NCBI GenBank assembly: GCA_026120185.1
Contig: JANUWF010002024.1
Location: forward strand, 1,364,001-1,428,000
Source of the DNA: Voacanga thouarsii
Taxonomy: Eukaryota > Streptophyta > Magnoliopsida > Gentianales > Apocynaceae
Direction of reading: 5' to 3'
DNA: 64,000 nt
This document shows, one piece after another, positions 11,419 to 22,960 of this stretch; the stretch's first letter is position 1; the number at the start of each line of letters is the position of its first letter. The notes beneath the pieces were generated by a model that made no database searches, had not been told where the DNA came from, and worked only from the letters and a program-made list of their open reading frames with translations. The position numbers were made by a program, and so were the translations under genes.

Positions 11419-12213
11419 ATAATAGCAACAAACAGTTGGAATAACTCATTACGATCTGTGCTCGAGAAAGACAAGCTTAGTGGGACTAACTTTCTTGATT
11501 AGGCACGAAACTTAAGAATCGTTCTTAAGCAAGAAAAAAAGCTCTATGTTCTTGAAAATCCTATTCCCCCTACTCCAGCAAATAACGTCTCAAAAGCTGA
11601 AAAAGAAGCTTATAGTAAGAATAAAGATGACTCCAACGATGTTACTTGCCTCATGCTCGCAACTATGAACTCTGAACTTAAAAAACAGTTTGAAGAAGCA
11701 GAGGCATATGACATGATTGTGCATTTCAAGGAAATGTTCCAAGAGCAAGCACGACAAGAGAGATTTGAAACTCACAAGGCGTTAAATGCATGTAAGATGG
11801 TTTCTGGCACCTCGGTAAGTGCTCATGTTCTTAAAATGAAGGGCTATCTTGACCATCTTGATAAGCTTGGTGCTCCTATTAATCATGACATGGCCACATA
11901 TTTGATCTTGGGCTCATTACCTCCTAAGTATGACCAGTTTGTCATGAATTTTAATATGCATAATATGGAGAAATCCATTACTAAATTGCATGGGATGCTA
12001 AAACAAGCTTAACTGAACATTAAGAAGAGTACTCCTAGTGTTCTAATGGTTCAAAAAGGGAAAGGGAAAAAGAACAACCAAAAGGGCAAAGTCATGGCTA
12101 GTAAGGGTAAGGACAAGGCAAAGTCCAAGTTCAAGCCCAAACCTAAGGCCAAAACACCAAAAGAGGGAGCTTACCACCATTGTGGAGAACAAGGACATTG
12201 ATTAAGAAATTGC
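11419..12213 (+). pseudogene. copia gag (UBN2-type) with zinc knuckle
   Basis: The frame begins near 11419 with NSWNNSLRSVLEKDKLSGTN and FLD, then a TAG at 11500-11502 where copia gag proteins usually have Trp. It continues through ALNACKMVSGTSVSAHVLKM and YLILGSLPPKYDQFVMNFNM, typical of the copia gag domain, to a stop at about 12010, then a Lys-rich linker. The zinc knuckle at 12172-12213 reads YHHCGEQGH-stop-LRNC. Its first Cys has become Tyr (TGC to TAC) and the Trp has become TGA. Gag would form the virus-like particle. At least three G-to-A type lesions disable it. Confidence 0.85.
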
Positions 12214-12718
12214 AAGCTCTATTTGGAAGCAAAGAAAAGAAGGACAGTGAGACTGCCGCTTCAGGTATTTATATTATAGAAATTAATTTGTCTACTTCTG
12301 ATTTATCGGTATTGGATACCGGTTGTGGATCTCACATTTGTGTAAATGTGCAGGGTCTAAAAAGGAGTAGAGCCTTGGAAAAAGGTGAGATGGACCTACG
12401 AGTTGCGAATGGAGCAAAAGTTGCTACAGTAGTTGTAGGAACTTTTGAATTAATTTTGCCTAGTGGGCTTGTTTTAGAACTGAATGATTGTTTTATGTTC
12501 CTGCTATGAGTAGGAATATTATTTCAGTTTCTTGTTTGGATTTAGAAGGTTTTGAATTTGTTATTAGGAATAACATTTGCTCCATTAATAAAAATGGCAT
12601 TTTTTATGGAGATGCTTCATTATCAAATGGGCTCTATATTCTCAATCTTCGTGGATCTTCCAGCAAGTCTATCTATAATATTAATACTAAGAGATTGAAA
12701 TCCAATGATTTAAATTAG
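12214..12718 (+). pseudogene. copia aspartic protease
   Basis: LSVLDTGCGSHICVNVQGL near 12306-12360 holds the D-T-G active site at 12315-12323, intact. SRNIISVSCLDLEGFEFVI near 12510-12565 is the conserved C-terminal part. A 1-base frame change lies at about 12490, where two open frames overlap. The protease would cleave the copia polyprotein. Confidence 0.8.
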
Positions 12719-13945
12719 ACTTACTCCTGGCATTGTCGTTTGGGTCATATAAATGAGAAACGCATAACAAGGCTTCATAATGAAGGACTTTTAAAATCGT
12801 TTGATTTAAAATCTTACGAAACGTGTGATTCTTGTTTATTAGGCAAAATGACTAAAGCGCCCTTTAAGAGACAAAATAAAAGGGCAACTGATTTATTAGG
12901 CCTAATACATACTGATGTATGTGGACCAATGAATACACAAGCTAGAGGAGGATTTCAGTACTTCATTACATTTACAGATGATTTCAGCAGATATGGCTAC
13001 GTGTATCTGATGAAACACAAATATGAATCGTTCCAAAAATTCAAAGAATTTCAAAATGAAGTACAAAATCAGCTTGACAAAAGTATCAAAACACTTCGAT
13101 CAGATCGAGGTGGTGAATACATAAGTTACGAGTTTGTCGAGAATCTTAAAAATTGTGGAATTATCTCCCAATTAACTCCACCTGGAACACCTCAATGGAA
13201 TGGTGTATCTGAATAGAGAAATCGGACTTTATTAGATATGGTTCGATCAACGATGAGTCAAACTGATCTTCTAATCTCCTTTTGGGGTTATGCCCTAGAG
13301 ACTGCGGCATTCATACTAAATCGAGTTCCATCTAAATCGGTTCAAAAAACGCCATATGAGATATAGACTGGGAGACAACCTAGTTTGTTATTTATGAAGA
13401 TTTGGGGTTGTGAAGTTTATGTAAAGCGTTTATTATCTGATAAACTTGCACCTAAATCAGATAAATGCATATTTGTGGGGTATCCTAAAGAAACTAAAGG
13501 ATATCAATTTTATCTCAAAAAAAAAAAAAATAGAGTAATTGTTGCTCGAATTAGATTCTTTCTTGAAAAAGAATTTATTTCCAAAAGAATCAGTGGAAGT
13601 AAAATACATCTTGATGAGATTCAAGAGTCACAATTAGTGCCTGAACCATATCAAGATGAGATTCAAGAGCCACAATTAGTGCCTGAACCAAATAATGAAC
13701 CTCAATTAGATGGCTCACAGGTCCAAGATGAGCCTATTTCTATAGAACAAGGACCTCGAAGATCTGATAGGGTTCGTCAACAACCTAAGAGATATGGATT
13801 TCTCATCACTGACGATCACAATATGGAGCTTATAGTTAATGATGAGCCCACTTCCTATCAAGAAGCCATTAAAAGTTCTGACTCTGAAAAATGGTTAGAG
13901 GCTATGAAGTCTGAGATGCAATCCATGTATGATAACCAAGTCTAG
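12719..13945 (+). pseudogene. copia integrase
   Basis: The HHCC zinc domain is seen as WHCRLGHINEKRITRLHNEG near 12727 with ETCDSCLLGKM near 12818. The core starts at LIHTDVCGPMNTQARGGFQY (first catalytic Asp) near 12901, continues with LRSDRGGEYISYEFVENLKN near 13096 (second Asp) and ends with PQWNGVSE near 13192 (catalytic Glu). Stops follow at 13214-13216, 13364-13366 and 13943-13945. A run of 13 A near 13520 encodes KKKKN. The linker before RT carries a 42-bp tandem duplication at 13612-13692. Confidence 0.88.
13612..13692 (+). repeat. 42-bp tandem duplication in integrase/RT linker
   Basis: GATGAGATTCAAGAG...CCTGAACCA occurs twice in a row in frame, giving a duplicated DEIQE(S/P)QLVPEP peptide. 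The copies differ at very few bases. Confidence 0.8.
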
Positions 13946-14700
13946 ACTTTGATTAATCCACCTAAAAGTTCAAAAACCATTGGGTGTAAGTGGGTTTTCA
14001 AAAAGAAAACAGACATGGAGGGAAATGTGCATACTTACAAAGCACGACTGGTAGCAAAAGGTTATAAATAAACTCATGGTATAGACTATGATGAAACCTT
14101 TTTCACCAATTATAATGCTTAAATCTATTAGAATTCTTCTTGCCATAGCAACATATTATGATTATGAGATTTGACAAATGGATGTCAAAACCACGTTTCT
14201 CAATGGAAACTTACTCGAGGATGTGTACATGACACAACCTGAGGGTTTTGGTGATCCTTTGAATTCTAATAAAGTGTGCAAGCTTCAAAGATCCATTTAT
14301 GGATTGAAGCAAGCATCTCGAAGCTGGAATCTTTGTTTTGATGAAGCAATTAAAGAATTTAACTTTATCAAAAATAAAGATGAGCTTTGTGTCTATAAGA
14401 AAACAAGTGGGAATGCAATAGTCTTTTTGGTACTTTATGTTGATGACATCTTACTCATTGGAAACGACATCCCAACTCTACAAAGTGTAAAGACATGGTT
14501 GGGAAATTATTTTTCAATGAAAGACTTAGGTGAAGCTGCCTATATTCTAGGTGTAAGGATCTATAGAAATAGATCTAGAAAGCTAATTGGACTAAGTCAA
14601 AGTGCATACGTTGACAAAGTACTGAAAAGGTTCAGTATGCAAGACTTTAAGAGAGGATTCTTGCTAATGTCACATGGCATTAAGCTCAGCAAAACTCAAA
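13946..14700 (+). pseudogene. copia reverse transcriptase
   Basis: The palm starts with GCKWVFKKKTDMEGNVHTYK near 13984, then TAA at 14069-14071 where copia elements usually have Gln. An extra T in a run near 14098-14103 shifts the frame. MDVKTTFLNGNLLEDVYMTQ starts at 14178, KLQRSIYGLKQASRSWN follows, and the catalytic YVDD lies at 14436-14447. The long open frame from 14178 runs on to 15053. Confidence 0.9.
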
Positions 14701-15420
14701 GTCCTTCTACGAAGGATGATGAAGAGCGCATGAACAAGATACCATACGCTTCCACTATAGGGTCTATCATGTATGCCATGTTATGTACTCGACTCGATGT
14801 ATCATATGCATTGAGCATGATGAGTAGGTTCCAGTCAAATCCTGGAGAGGCACTCTGGACTGCTGTCAAGAACATACTAAAGTACTTAAGAAGAACTAAA
14901 GATATGTTCTTAGTTTATGGAGGACAAGAAGGCGAGCTAGTTGTAAATGGTTACACTGATGCTAGTTTTCAGTCCGACATAGATGATTACAGATCGCAAT
15001 CAAGTTTTCTGTTTTGTTTGAATGGAGGTGCTGTAAGCTGGAAAAGTTCAAAGTAAGACACCGTGGCCGATTCTACTACAGAAGCTGAGTATGTAGCTGC
15101 AGCTAAAGAAGCAGTTTGGATTAAAAAGTTCATTACAGAACTAGATGTAGTTCCTAGTATTGTGAACCTAGTGGCTCTCTATTGTGACAACAATGGAGCC
15201 ATTGCACAAGCTAAGGAACCAAGATCACATTAGCAATCCAAACATATACTTAGACGTTTTCATCTCATTCGAGAAATTGTTGATAGATGAGATGTCAAAG
15301 TATGCAAGGTATCAACTAATGACAATGTTGCAGATCCATTGATAAAGCCTCTCCCATTGTCTAAACATGATAGTCATACTAGATCAATGGAATTACAGCT
15401 TATGCCAAATTGGTCTTAGT
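14701..15420 (+). pseudogene. copia RNase H
   Basis: ILKYLRRTKDMFLVYGG near 14875 and NGYTDASFQSDIDDYRSQSS near 14946 mark the RNase H N-terminus. The Q of the usual S-K-Q-D-T-V motif is a stop (TAA, 15054-15056). ADSTTEAEYVAAAKEAVW follows at about 15068. The last conserved block (VADPLIKPLP-like near 15330) is present shortly before the polypurine tract. Confidence 0.85.
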
Positions 15421-15422
15421 GC

Positions 15423-15433
15423 AAGTGGGAGAC
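15423..15433 (+). promoter_or_regulatory. polypurine tract of the copia element
   Basis: AAGTGGGAGAC lies directly before the TGTTAAGG start of the 3' LTR, the usual position and form for plant copia elements. Confidence 0.85.
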
Positions 15434-16952
15434 TGTTAAGGATATGCCCTAAAGTTAATTTATACTTATACTATATTCGTTATGTTTTATATAATAATAT
15501 GAGGGTTTTCTTTCCATGAATAGTGCATTTTATTTTGTGGTCATCAAGTACGTGACTTGATAGTAAAACCCTACAATGAATACAATGACTATTCTAAAAC
15601 TGTCCCTGATCGATTATTATTATTGGAACAATAATAAATTAAGATTAGTATGTTTGTAACTTGATGGCTATGTTTTACTGGTCATGGATATTTGTGATAT
15701 CGAGTCAAAACATAAATAAATGTTAGAGAACATTGTATTGGACATGACCCACTGTGAGAGTACTTCATGGAACATGTCATAAGTACTTTCTAGCCATAAT
15801 GATATTAAAAGTCCTTCGACCTAAATTCATCATAGTTTCCTACTTGATAAATTCTATATTTTGACTTGGTCTAAAGTTGTCTTTAATCAGATAATAAATT
15901 AGACTACTGTTAGATATAGAATAAATCAATGAGAGAAATATGAATGATAGTGAAGGAATTTGTCCCTCTCAATTATGGGAGCGATATCCATGGGCCCCTT
16001 GATAAGTTAGACAAATGCATGGTCATGCTCAAATATATCAATCTAAGATATTGATATCATTTGTTTGAACAGTCTACTATGAAATCAAGAAATAATTGAT
16101 TAAGCTTAATAAGGATAGCATGCTCCGTGCCTTATGCTTAATCTGGATATCGTATGACAAAAGGACTAAATATAAAATTATGGTTTCGTTCAAAGAGATC
16201 ATCGATCTTCATTTAACTTGGATAGTTATAATGTTTTGCTAGAAACCTCTTATAATTTGTGCGCCATTTAAATATGATCTAGACTCACTGCCAATGTTAA
16301 ATGAACCTATAGGGTCACACAATAAGCGAACTTGTTAGGTTATTTTTCTGGTAACCAGATTTGATGAATTTGGAAATATGTCTAAGTTAATCGAACTTAG
16401 AAAATTTACCAGATACAATGAATTTGGAAATATGTCCACATTCGATGTATCTGGATAATGTCCAGATTATAAGAATCTGACTCAGTAAATTAATTGTTTA
16501 AATAACTGAGATAATGGCAGAATCTTATCATATCAGTTTTAATTTAATTTGAATTTAAATTAAAATATGATAAGATATTATTAGGGTTGGACTCTAAGAG
16601 GTTCGGGGGTTTTTAAGAAAACCTTAGCAGTCTTTTCAAGAGTCTAATTCTGTTGAGAATATTCGTGCCATTCTCTACCAGAAAAAAAAAAAAAAACCCT
16701 TTCAAACCCTAGGTGCTAGCACTTCCCGGGTGACGAGTGAGTTCGCGGTATGTATTCGATAGAGGACTCGCGCACTGCAGCATCTGGTGATCATTCGGGT
16801 TGCACGTGTAGCAGCACCATTGGAATCGAAGGATATCGATTTCACCAACCAGAGGTAATTCTGCAAACCTACGATCTTCTTAATCGTTTACTTGGATCCT
16901 CGGAAGGGATTCGCGGATGTTTTCCGCATTTAGGAGTCCACGAATCCTAACA
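15434..16952 (+). repeat. 3' LTR of the copia element
   Basis: It starts TGTTAAGGATATGCCC and ends ...CGAATCCTAACA, followed by ACAAG. It is collinear with 8510-10034 along its whole length, with scattered, mainly transition, differences. Confidence 0.93.
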
Positions 16953-16957
16953 ACAAG
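16953..16957. repeat. target site duplication ACAAG, right
   Basis: Exact copy of 8505-8509 directly after the 3' LTR. Confidence 0.9.
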
Positions 16958-17869
16958 AACTTAGGAATGACAAGAACTAGATTTGTCAGCTGCAAGATAA
17001 GTTTCACAAGAGCAGGACCCATGTATGAAAAGTAGCAATTAATATGAATTTAAGCCGACAAAAATTTGAAATTACTACAATTAGAGTTAAGAAATGCAAA
17101 AAAAAAAAAAAAAAATGGTAGGAAGAAAACTTGAACAGGCAGCATTGCATCAGTATTGTCGAACTTAACCAAGTAAAAATGGGGCCAACTAAAGTCACAA
17201 ATTCGTTTTTCATAAGTATTTATGCCTAATGTCCTCACTCCACCACCAAGAATCACGTCAATCTTAGATCTTTTCTACATTTTCAATTTAATGTTAGGAA
17301 AAATGCCATTGAATCCTAAGCAAGGTAAAACCCATAAATGGAAAAAGAATGAATTTTCGGACCAAAAAACACCAAAGGAAGAGAAGTGAAGGATTGCTCA
17401 AGACATTTGGAAATTAAAACCCAAATAGGCATTTGGAGATGATGAACAGTGGGGAGAGATGTACTTACAGGGTGCAGTGCTTGCAGGAAATTCTGCTTGC
17501 TCAACAACACACTATTACTCCAAAGAAATTCTCCAACACCGGCATTGTACAAATCTTTCTTTACATTATTTCCACATCTCTCATTCAATTGAGGAGATGG
17601 TATATGAGGGATGATTTCGGTTTGAGATCAAAGGGCTTAAAGGAAAGGGGGGTTGAGAGGGAGAGGGGCGATTGACGAAAGGGACCGGTTTGAGCAAGGG
17701 GAGATTGAGAAAATCCTAATGTTGTCTGAAGTTGGGGGCTGGGAGGAATGATTGGGTGCATGCTGTGCACGTGAACCAGAACTTAGATTACTGTACAAAA
17801 TCTTTAGGAACTTATACTCTGCTAGAAATGTACAATAGTATCTGTAAATGATACAGCTATCTAAGGATT

Positions 17870-19388
17870 CGGTGCATATGCACTGCATGCTCCTAATAAT
17901 TTTCATCTCCTAATAATTAGTCAAGTTTTAATTAAAACATTAATCCCAAAATACACATACGAGCAAATATACTCATCGCAAGCATAGTATAGGGAATTAA
18001 CGAGTATTGATCCTCAAATAAACAAGTACACATTATTCACTTTTCATTCGTCATTTAACCAATCCAATTAAAGTGAAAAAATAATTAAAAGAAAAATAAA
18101 GAAACATATACAACTCAATGATGTAAGTTTATGCAACTTAAACAATTATCCTAGAAAACATAACAATGAACCAACTCACAATTCTCTCAACTAATTATCA
18201 TATTGACATCATAAAGGAATATAAAGTAAAATTTAATCGTTTCACAAGTCATGAATTTACTTAGATAAATTTCACTTTGTTTCCCAATCTATGGACTCCT
18301 ATATTTTGATCAAATTAACAGATTTTTTAATTAAGCTAACATAACCAAAACATGCATTAGGCTCAATTCCTTATAAACATAAAATTAGCTAATAACCCTT
18401 TGTTCGAGGTAAACTAAACTAATCTTTAATTACTTAGTCCTATAATCTTAACTTCACCGCTCAAGTCCATCAAGATTAGACAAATACGAAGTCAATGCAA
18501 TGAAACTCCTAGCATCATTGTCCCAAGTCAATTAGAATAACTCGCATTAATAACCAATTATAACAAGTAATTAAACACCAAAGATGACAAATAATTGATA
18601 AATAACTGAATTAACAAAAAATCATAAATCCCAAAATAATGTTAAATTACAATACAAACATTGAATACATCATTGTTAAAGAAAAAGAAGATAAAGATAA
18701 AAGATAGATAAGCCTTTTTCTTCACCCTTGAAGACTCTTTTTAACAATCCTCCTTGATTTAGGTGAACTCCTCTTTCAATGAGAAATTTAGAATCTTTGC
18801 TTATGAATCCACCTCTCTTTATGTATCTCTCCTAACTTTTGTGTTTTCTTTTGCTTTTATAGGCTTCTTGGATGCTAAATTCATGGCTGAGGAAGTCTTG
18901 GTCGAGTAAGAGTAGAAAAATACCAAAATTATTGGACAATCCCTAATTTCGTGCACAGAATATTCGCCTCCAGAACGTACCTGGCATCGGGTATAGTCGG
19001 GCCTTTTGGCGCCAGCTGCACTCTGTTCTTTCCCTATTTTTGCTCTATTTTTGGTCCTTTCTTCTTGGCAGATAGAATGGACCTGGCGCTAGGTACACTT
19101 GCCAGACTTGGCGCCAGGTCTGTTTTGGAATTCTCCTGAAGCTTGACTGAATTCCTCTGTTAGACTAGAATGAACCTGACGCCCGGTCCATTGGTTGGGC
19201 CTGGCACCAAGTACATTCTGAAACTTTTCACTTTCTGCTCGATTTTAACTTAAATCTACACATATTTACCAAAAACACCTTTTACAAGCACAATGTCAAA
19301 TAGAAAGAAATATACCTAGTTATTACAACCAATGTATCTTAAAACAATCTCAAATAACTAAGAAAAGAATGGTGATTTTAGCCCCTAT
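17870..19388 (-). repeat. solo LTR of an Athila/Tat-like gypsy element
   Basis: Read on the minus strand it starts TGATAGGGGCTAAAATC at 19388, has a TATA box (TATAAAAG, 18861-18854), and ends somewhere near 17870. The R/U5 part resembles the LTR at 36392-37997 in layout (ATACTCAT...TAGTATAGGGAATTAACGAG compared with its counterpart near 36505), but is not the same family. It interrupts the copia RT at 19389. The left end and any target duplication were not fixed. Confidence 0.6.
18955..19215. repeat. TGGCGCCAGGT motif cluster in U3
   Basis: Imperfect copies of CTGGCGCCAGGT recur about every 50-65 bases: ACCTGGCATCGGGT, TTTTGGCGCCAGCTG, ACCTGGCGCTAGGT, CTTGGCGCCAGGTC, ACCTGACGCCCGGTC and GCCTGGCACCAAGT. 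The cluster lies upstream of the TATA box, that is, in the promoter part of the LTR. Confidence 0.75.
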
Positions 19389-20400
19389 CAATTGATATTT
19401 GCTAACTAAGCCTATGGCAAAGCATATATCTGGCCTAATACACAGCATGGCGTACATGAGACTTCCCACAACTATAGCATAGGAAATCCTACTCATCCTA
19501 TCTTTTTCTTTTTGAGACTTTGGACAATCCTTTTAAGAAAAAGACAAACTATATTTGTAAGGGATCAATGCTCCCTTTCATGAATCCATACTGAACTTGG
19601 CCAGCATATTTTCAATGTATGTAACTTGGGATAATCCTAACACTCTCTGCTTCCTATTTCTAAGAAGTTTAATCCCGAAAATGTAACTACCTTATCCCAA
19701 ATCCTTTATACAGAATTAACTAGATAGCCAAACCTTAGTAGATGACAGTGTCCCTACATCATTCCCCATGAGTAGAATGTCATCCACAGATATTACAAGA
19801 AAAATCACGTTTATGCCTTCCAGTTTACTATACACACATGGTTCATCTTCATTTTGAATGAAATCGTAGGACTTTATAGTCTCATCGAAATGAATGTTCC
19901 ATACTCTGGATGCCTGCTTAGGTCCATAAATGGATTTCTTAAGTTTACAAATCATATGCTCCTGGCCTTCAGCAATAAAGTCTTCTGGTTGGGATATATA
20001 GATGTCTTCACTAAGATGGCCATTTAGAAATGCTATTTTGACATCCATTTATCATATCTTGTAATCATAATGACATGTGATGCCAAAGAGAAAACGAATG
20101 GACTTAAGCATGGCTACCAAGAAAAAAGTTTTCTCACCTTCTTTCTGAGTGTACTCTTTCGCCACAGCCCAGCTTTGAAGGTTTCTACCCTTCCATCTAC
20201 TCCCCTCTTCCTCTTATACACTCACTTACACCCAATGGGTTTTATCTTTTCAGTTGAAACTACAAGATCCCAAACCTGATTAAAGTACATAGATTTAATA
20301 TTGACTTTTCTTGCTTCATGCCATAGGTTTACATTAGCATCAGCAATAGCCTCCTCGTATCTAATAGGATCTTATTCCAATGGTCTGAGACTAGGTCAAA
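19389..20400 (-). pseudogene. copia RT fragment
   Basis: MDVKIAFLNGHLSEDIYISQ starts at 20048. KLKKSIYGPKQASRVWNIHF and the catalytic SVDD (usually YVDD) near 19790-19770 follow. The fragment ends with GSLMYAMLCIRPDICFAIGL at the solo-LTR junction. Upstream relics near 20380-20230 (including a TNGFYP-like and KWV region) are frame-broken. RNase H is absent. Confidence 0.85.
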
Positions 20401-21720
20401 AATCTCTTCAGTCCATCTTTTTGAAACCTTAGATACCCTCTCATTACGATGAAGTTCCGTTTGTACAGGTTCTTGAGGTTATGCCTTATCTTGTTCTATA
20501 ATCGGGTTAAAAAAAGTTGATTCAAAAGATAACTTCACCTTGAGTTCCAACCTTGTTAAACCATTAGTGGATGTGCTTCGATCATCCTCTAAGTATCTAG
20601 CATTAATACTGACAAGTACATTTTGCTCCTTAGGATGATAAAAGTAATCACCCTTTTTTCCTTTTGGATACCCAACAAAATAGCATAATTCTAACATTGG
20701 TTCTAACTTGTCTCTCTTGATCAGTACATAAGCTAGATAACCCCATATCTTGAGATGGTTTAGACTTGGTTTATACCCAGTCCATATCTCATAGGGCATC
20801 CTAGGTACTAACTTGGAAGGCATCAAGTTCAGAATATATGCTATTGTTTCCAGGGCATATCCTCAAAAAGACACTGGAAGAGTAGCATGAGACATCATGC
20901 TACAGACCATTTCTATCAATGTCCTGTTCCTTCTCTCAGCTACTCCGTTCTACTGGGGTGTTCCTGACGTAAAGAATTAGGATACTATCCCATGATGTAC
21001 CATGTAATCATTGAATTCACCAAAGAAGTACTCTCCACCACGATCTGATCGTAAGGTCTTGATTAGTTTACTTGTCCGACACTCCACTTCATCCTTAAAC
21101 TCTTTGAACTTGTCAAAAAAGTCAGACTTGTGTCTCATCAGGAAAATATAACCATACCTAGTACAATCATCTGTGAAGGTGATGAAGTATTCAAACCATC
21201 CTCTTGCTAGTGTAGACAAAGGACCACACACACCAATGTAAACAAGACTCAATATTTCCTTGGCCCTATATGCCTTTTGGGTAAAAGACCTTTTGTTCAT
21301 TTTTTTAATAAGTTAGGATTCACACTAAGGCTAACTTTCCAATTTTAATGAGCCTAAAAGGCCCATCATGTAAACATAGGTGGTTACATGATAGGCCTTT
21401 GGGCTTATTGAACTTGTCAAAAGAGTTAGACTTGCGTCTCATCAGGTAAACATAACCATACCTAATACAATCATCTATGACGGTGATGAAAAATTAAAAT
21501 CCCCTTCTTACTAGTGTAGACAAAAGACCACACACATTAGTGTGAACAAAATTCAATATTTCTTTGGCCCTATCCGCCTTTTGGGTAAAGGACCTTTTGT
21601 TCATTTTTCCCATAAGATAGGATTCACACTGAAGCTAACTTTCCAATCTCAATGAGCCTAAAGGCCCATCATGGATTAACCTCTGAATCTTGGTTGAGTT
21701 AATATAACCCAACCTTAGAT
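20401..21720 (-). pseudogene. copia integrase with internal duplication
   Basis: LVYIGVCGPLSTLARGWFEY near 21245, where the first catalytic Asp is Gly (I-G-V for T-D-V), is followed by LRSDRGGEYFFGEFNDYMVH near 21060 (second Asp kept) and NGVAERRNRTLIEMV with the catalytic Glu near 20940. YEIWTGYKPSLNHLKIWGYL near 20790 and CYFVGYPKGKKGDYFYHP near 20680 are the conserved C-terminal part. The zinc-finger region WHLRLGYINSTKIQRL lies near 21720. A segment of about 265 bp is duplicated here. Confidence 0.85.
21109..21690 (-). repeat. 265-bp direct duplication inside the integrase gene
   Basis: 21109-21378 and 21411-21680 share the same order of words (GAACTTGTCAAAA, CTCATCAGG, ACCATACCTA, CCTTTTGGGTAAA, CCTTTTGTTCATTTTT, TAGGATTCACACT, GGCCCATCATG) with about 10-15% differences. 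The duplicated unit covers the junction of the zinc domain and core, so the two copies lie head to tail. Confidence 0.85.
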
Positions 21721-22960
21721 GCCAAATATATAAGTCACTGACATTAGTCTTTCTCTTCTTATTTAAAGGTTCAGATTGAGCGTTGTTTAATTAATTGTTA
21801 ATAGGATTAATGAAGAATAGGTTTTCATACATGTACCCAGTACATAAAACTTTTCCATTTCTACTTATAGTTATACCAGAATGGAAAGAAATAGAATATC
21901 CTTGATTTGTTAATTTTGCAACTGAAACTAAATTCTATCTAAAACCAGGAACAAATAAAATATCCTTCAATACAACTATTCTATTACAATCAAACACTAA
22001 TTCCAGTTCTCCCACTGCAAGGGCCCATACTTGTGCTCAATTTCTCACGCATAGTACATGTTCTCCTTTCTAGAGTTTTCTTATCTTTCTAAACCCCTGC
22101 AAGGAGTTATAAATATGATCAGTAGCTCCTGAACCAACAATCTAAGTGGAAGTTGATCCAACCATTGATATAAACTCTAGATAGAAAACATTATCTATGG
22201 GGTTTTTCTTGGCTTGAAAATCTGAATACTCCTTTGTCTAGTGTCCCTTCTTTCCACATTTGAAGTATTTGCCCTTAGGTTTGTCTTTGGGCTGGGACTT
22301 AAGTTGGGGCATTTCATTACCCTTCTTCTTCTTGAACTTTCAGAGCTTGGGCTCAATTCTTGAGGAAGAAGCCATCATAGCCCTTATTTGTGACATCATG
22401 AACTTCTCTACCATCTGGAGCTCTTTCATTAACTCAATGAAACTCATGTTTAACTTGTTCAAGTTGTAGTTCAACTTGAACTAAGTAAAAGATCATGGCA
22501 GAGATTCGAGAATCATGTCCACTTGGCTCTCAGGGTCAATGACAGCCCTAAAAACTTTCGCTTCCTCGAAAGTAGTAACCATTTTGAACATATGATCCCT
22601 TACTGTTGCTCCCTCAGTCATCTTGGTATTGATGATGTTTCGAAAAGCCTCCTACCTTATGGTTTGGCTCTTATCTCCAAACATCATGGCTAAAGATATG
22701 CTTATGTCATACGCAGTTACCATATGCTCATATTTGGATTGAAGCACATTAGACATAGAAGCTAATATATAGTAACGTGCCATTTCATCAGCCTTCATCC
22801 ATACCTTCTTAGCCTCTCGCTCCTCATTGGTGGAACTCTTCCCGATAACATGGCAGGTTTCAAGATGACATACTTATACTCCTCAGCTGTGAGTATTATG
22901 TCCAAGTTCATTTTTTAGTTCACAAAGTTAGGACCCATTAGCTTATTCTCACATAGAATA
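21721..22960 (-). pseudogene. copia gag, zinc knuckle and protease
   Basis: The gag start region reads MGPNFVN-stop-KMNLDIIL and TAEEYKYVILKPA near 22940-22860. The knuckle near 22265-22225 reads CGKKGH-stop-TKEYSDF; the stop replaces Trp and the first and last Cys are altered. Protease follows as WIVGSGATDHIYNSLQGF near 22120, with D-S-G changed to G-S-G, and NLVSVAKLTNQGYSISFHSG near 21930-21870. All are disabled. Confidence 0.75.

Larger units (their letters stand above)
8510..16952 (+). mobile_element. structurally complete Ty1/copia retrotransposon (8443 bp)
   Basis: The element has two LTRs of 1525 and 1519 bp, a primer binding site, gag, protease, integrase, RT and RNase H in copia order, a polypurine tract, and the perfect 5-bp target duplication ACAAG. 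The LTRs differ at a few percent of positions by eye (roughly 95-97% identical), so insertion is fairly old. The coding region carries at least seven stops and one or more frameshifts, so this copy cannot move by itself. It sits inside a minus-strand exon-like block of a split gene. Confidence 0.95.
7532..17588 (-). pseudogene. split host-like gene fragment with frame-consistent splice sites, disrupted by copia
   Basis: Four minus-strand blocks join in one frame with GT/AG borders. Block 1, 17588-17469, encodes NAGVGEFLWSNSVLLSKQNF and ends at a GTAAGT donor. Block 2, 17274-17131, encodes RSKIDVILGGGVRTLGINTY and FSWPHFYLVKFDNTDAMLPV between AG and GT (donor GTTTTC, weak). Block 3 is 16989-16953 continued at 8504-8483, LTNLVLVIPKFLYGMAIQF plus two bases, ending at GTAAAG; the copia element splits it. 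Block 4, 7553-7532, follows TTTTTCCAG and ends at GTAAGT. Blocks are 120, 144, 59 and 22 bp, and the phases fit. I do not recognise the protein. Block 1 has no ATG in frame; a separate Pro/Ser-rich frame starting MHSMHPIIPPSPQLQ (17770-17585) overlaps it in another frame and could be the true N-terminus before a frameshift. It may be a real gene killed by insertion or a captured fragment. Confidence 0.4.
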
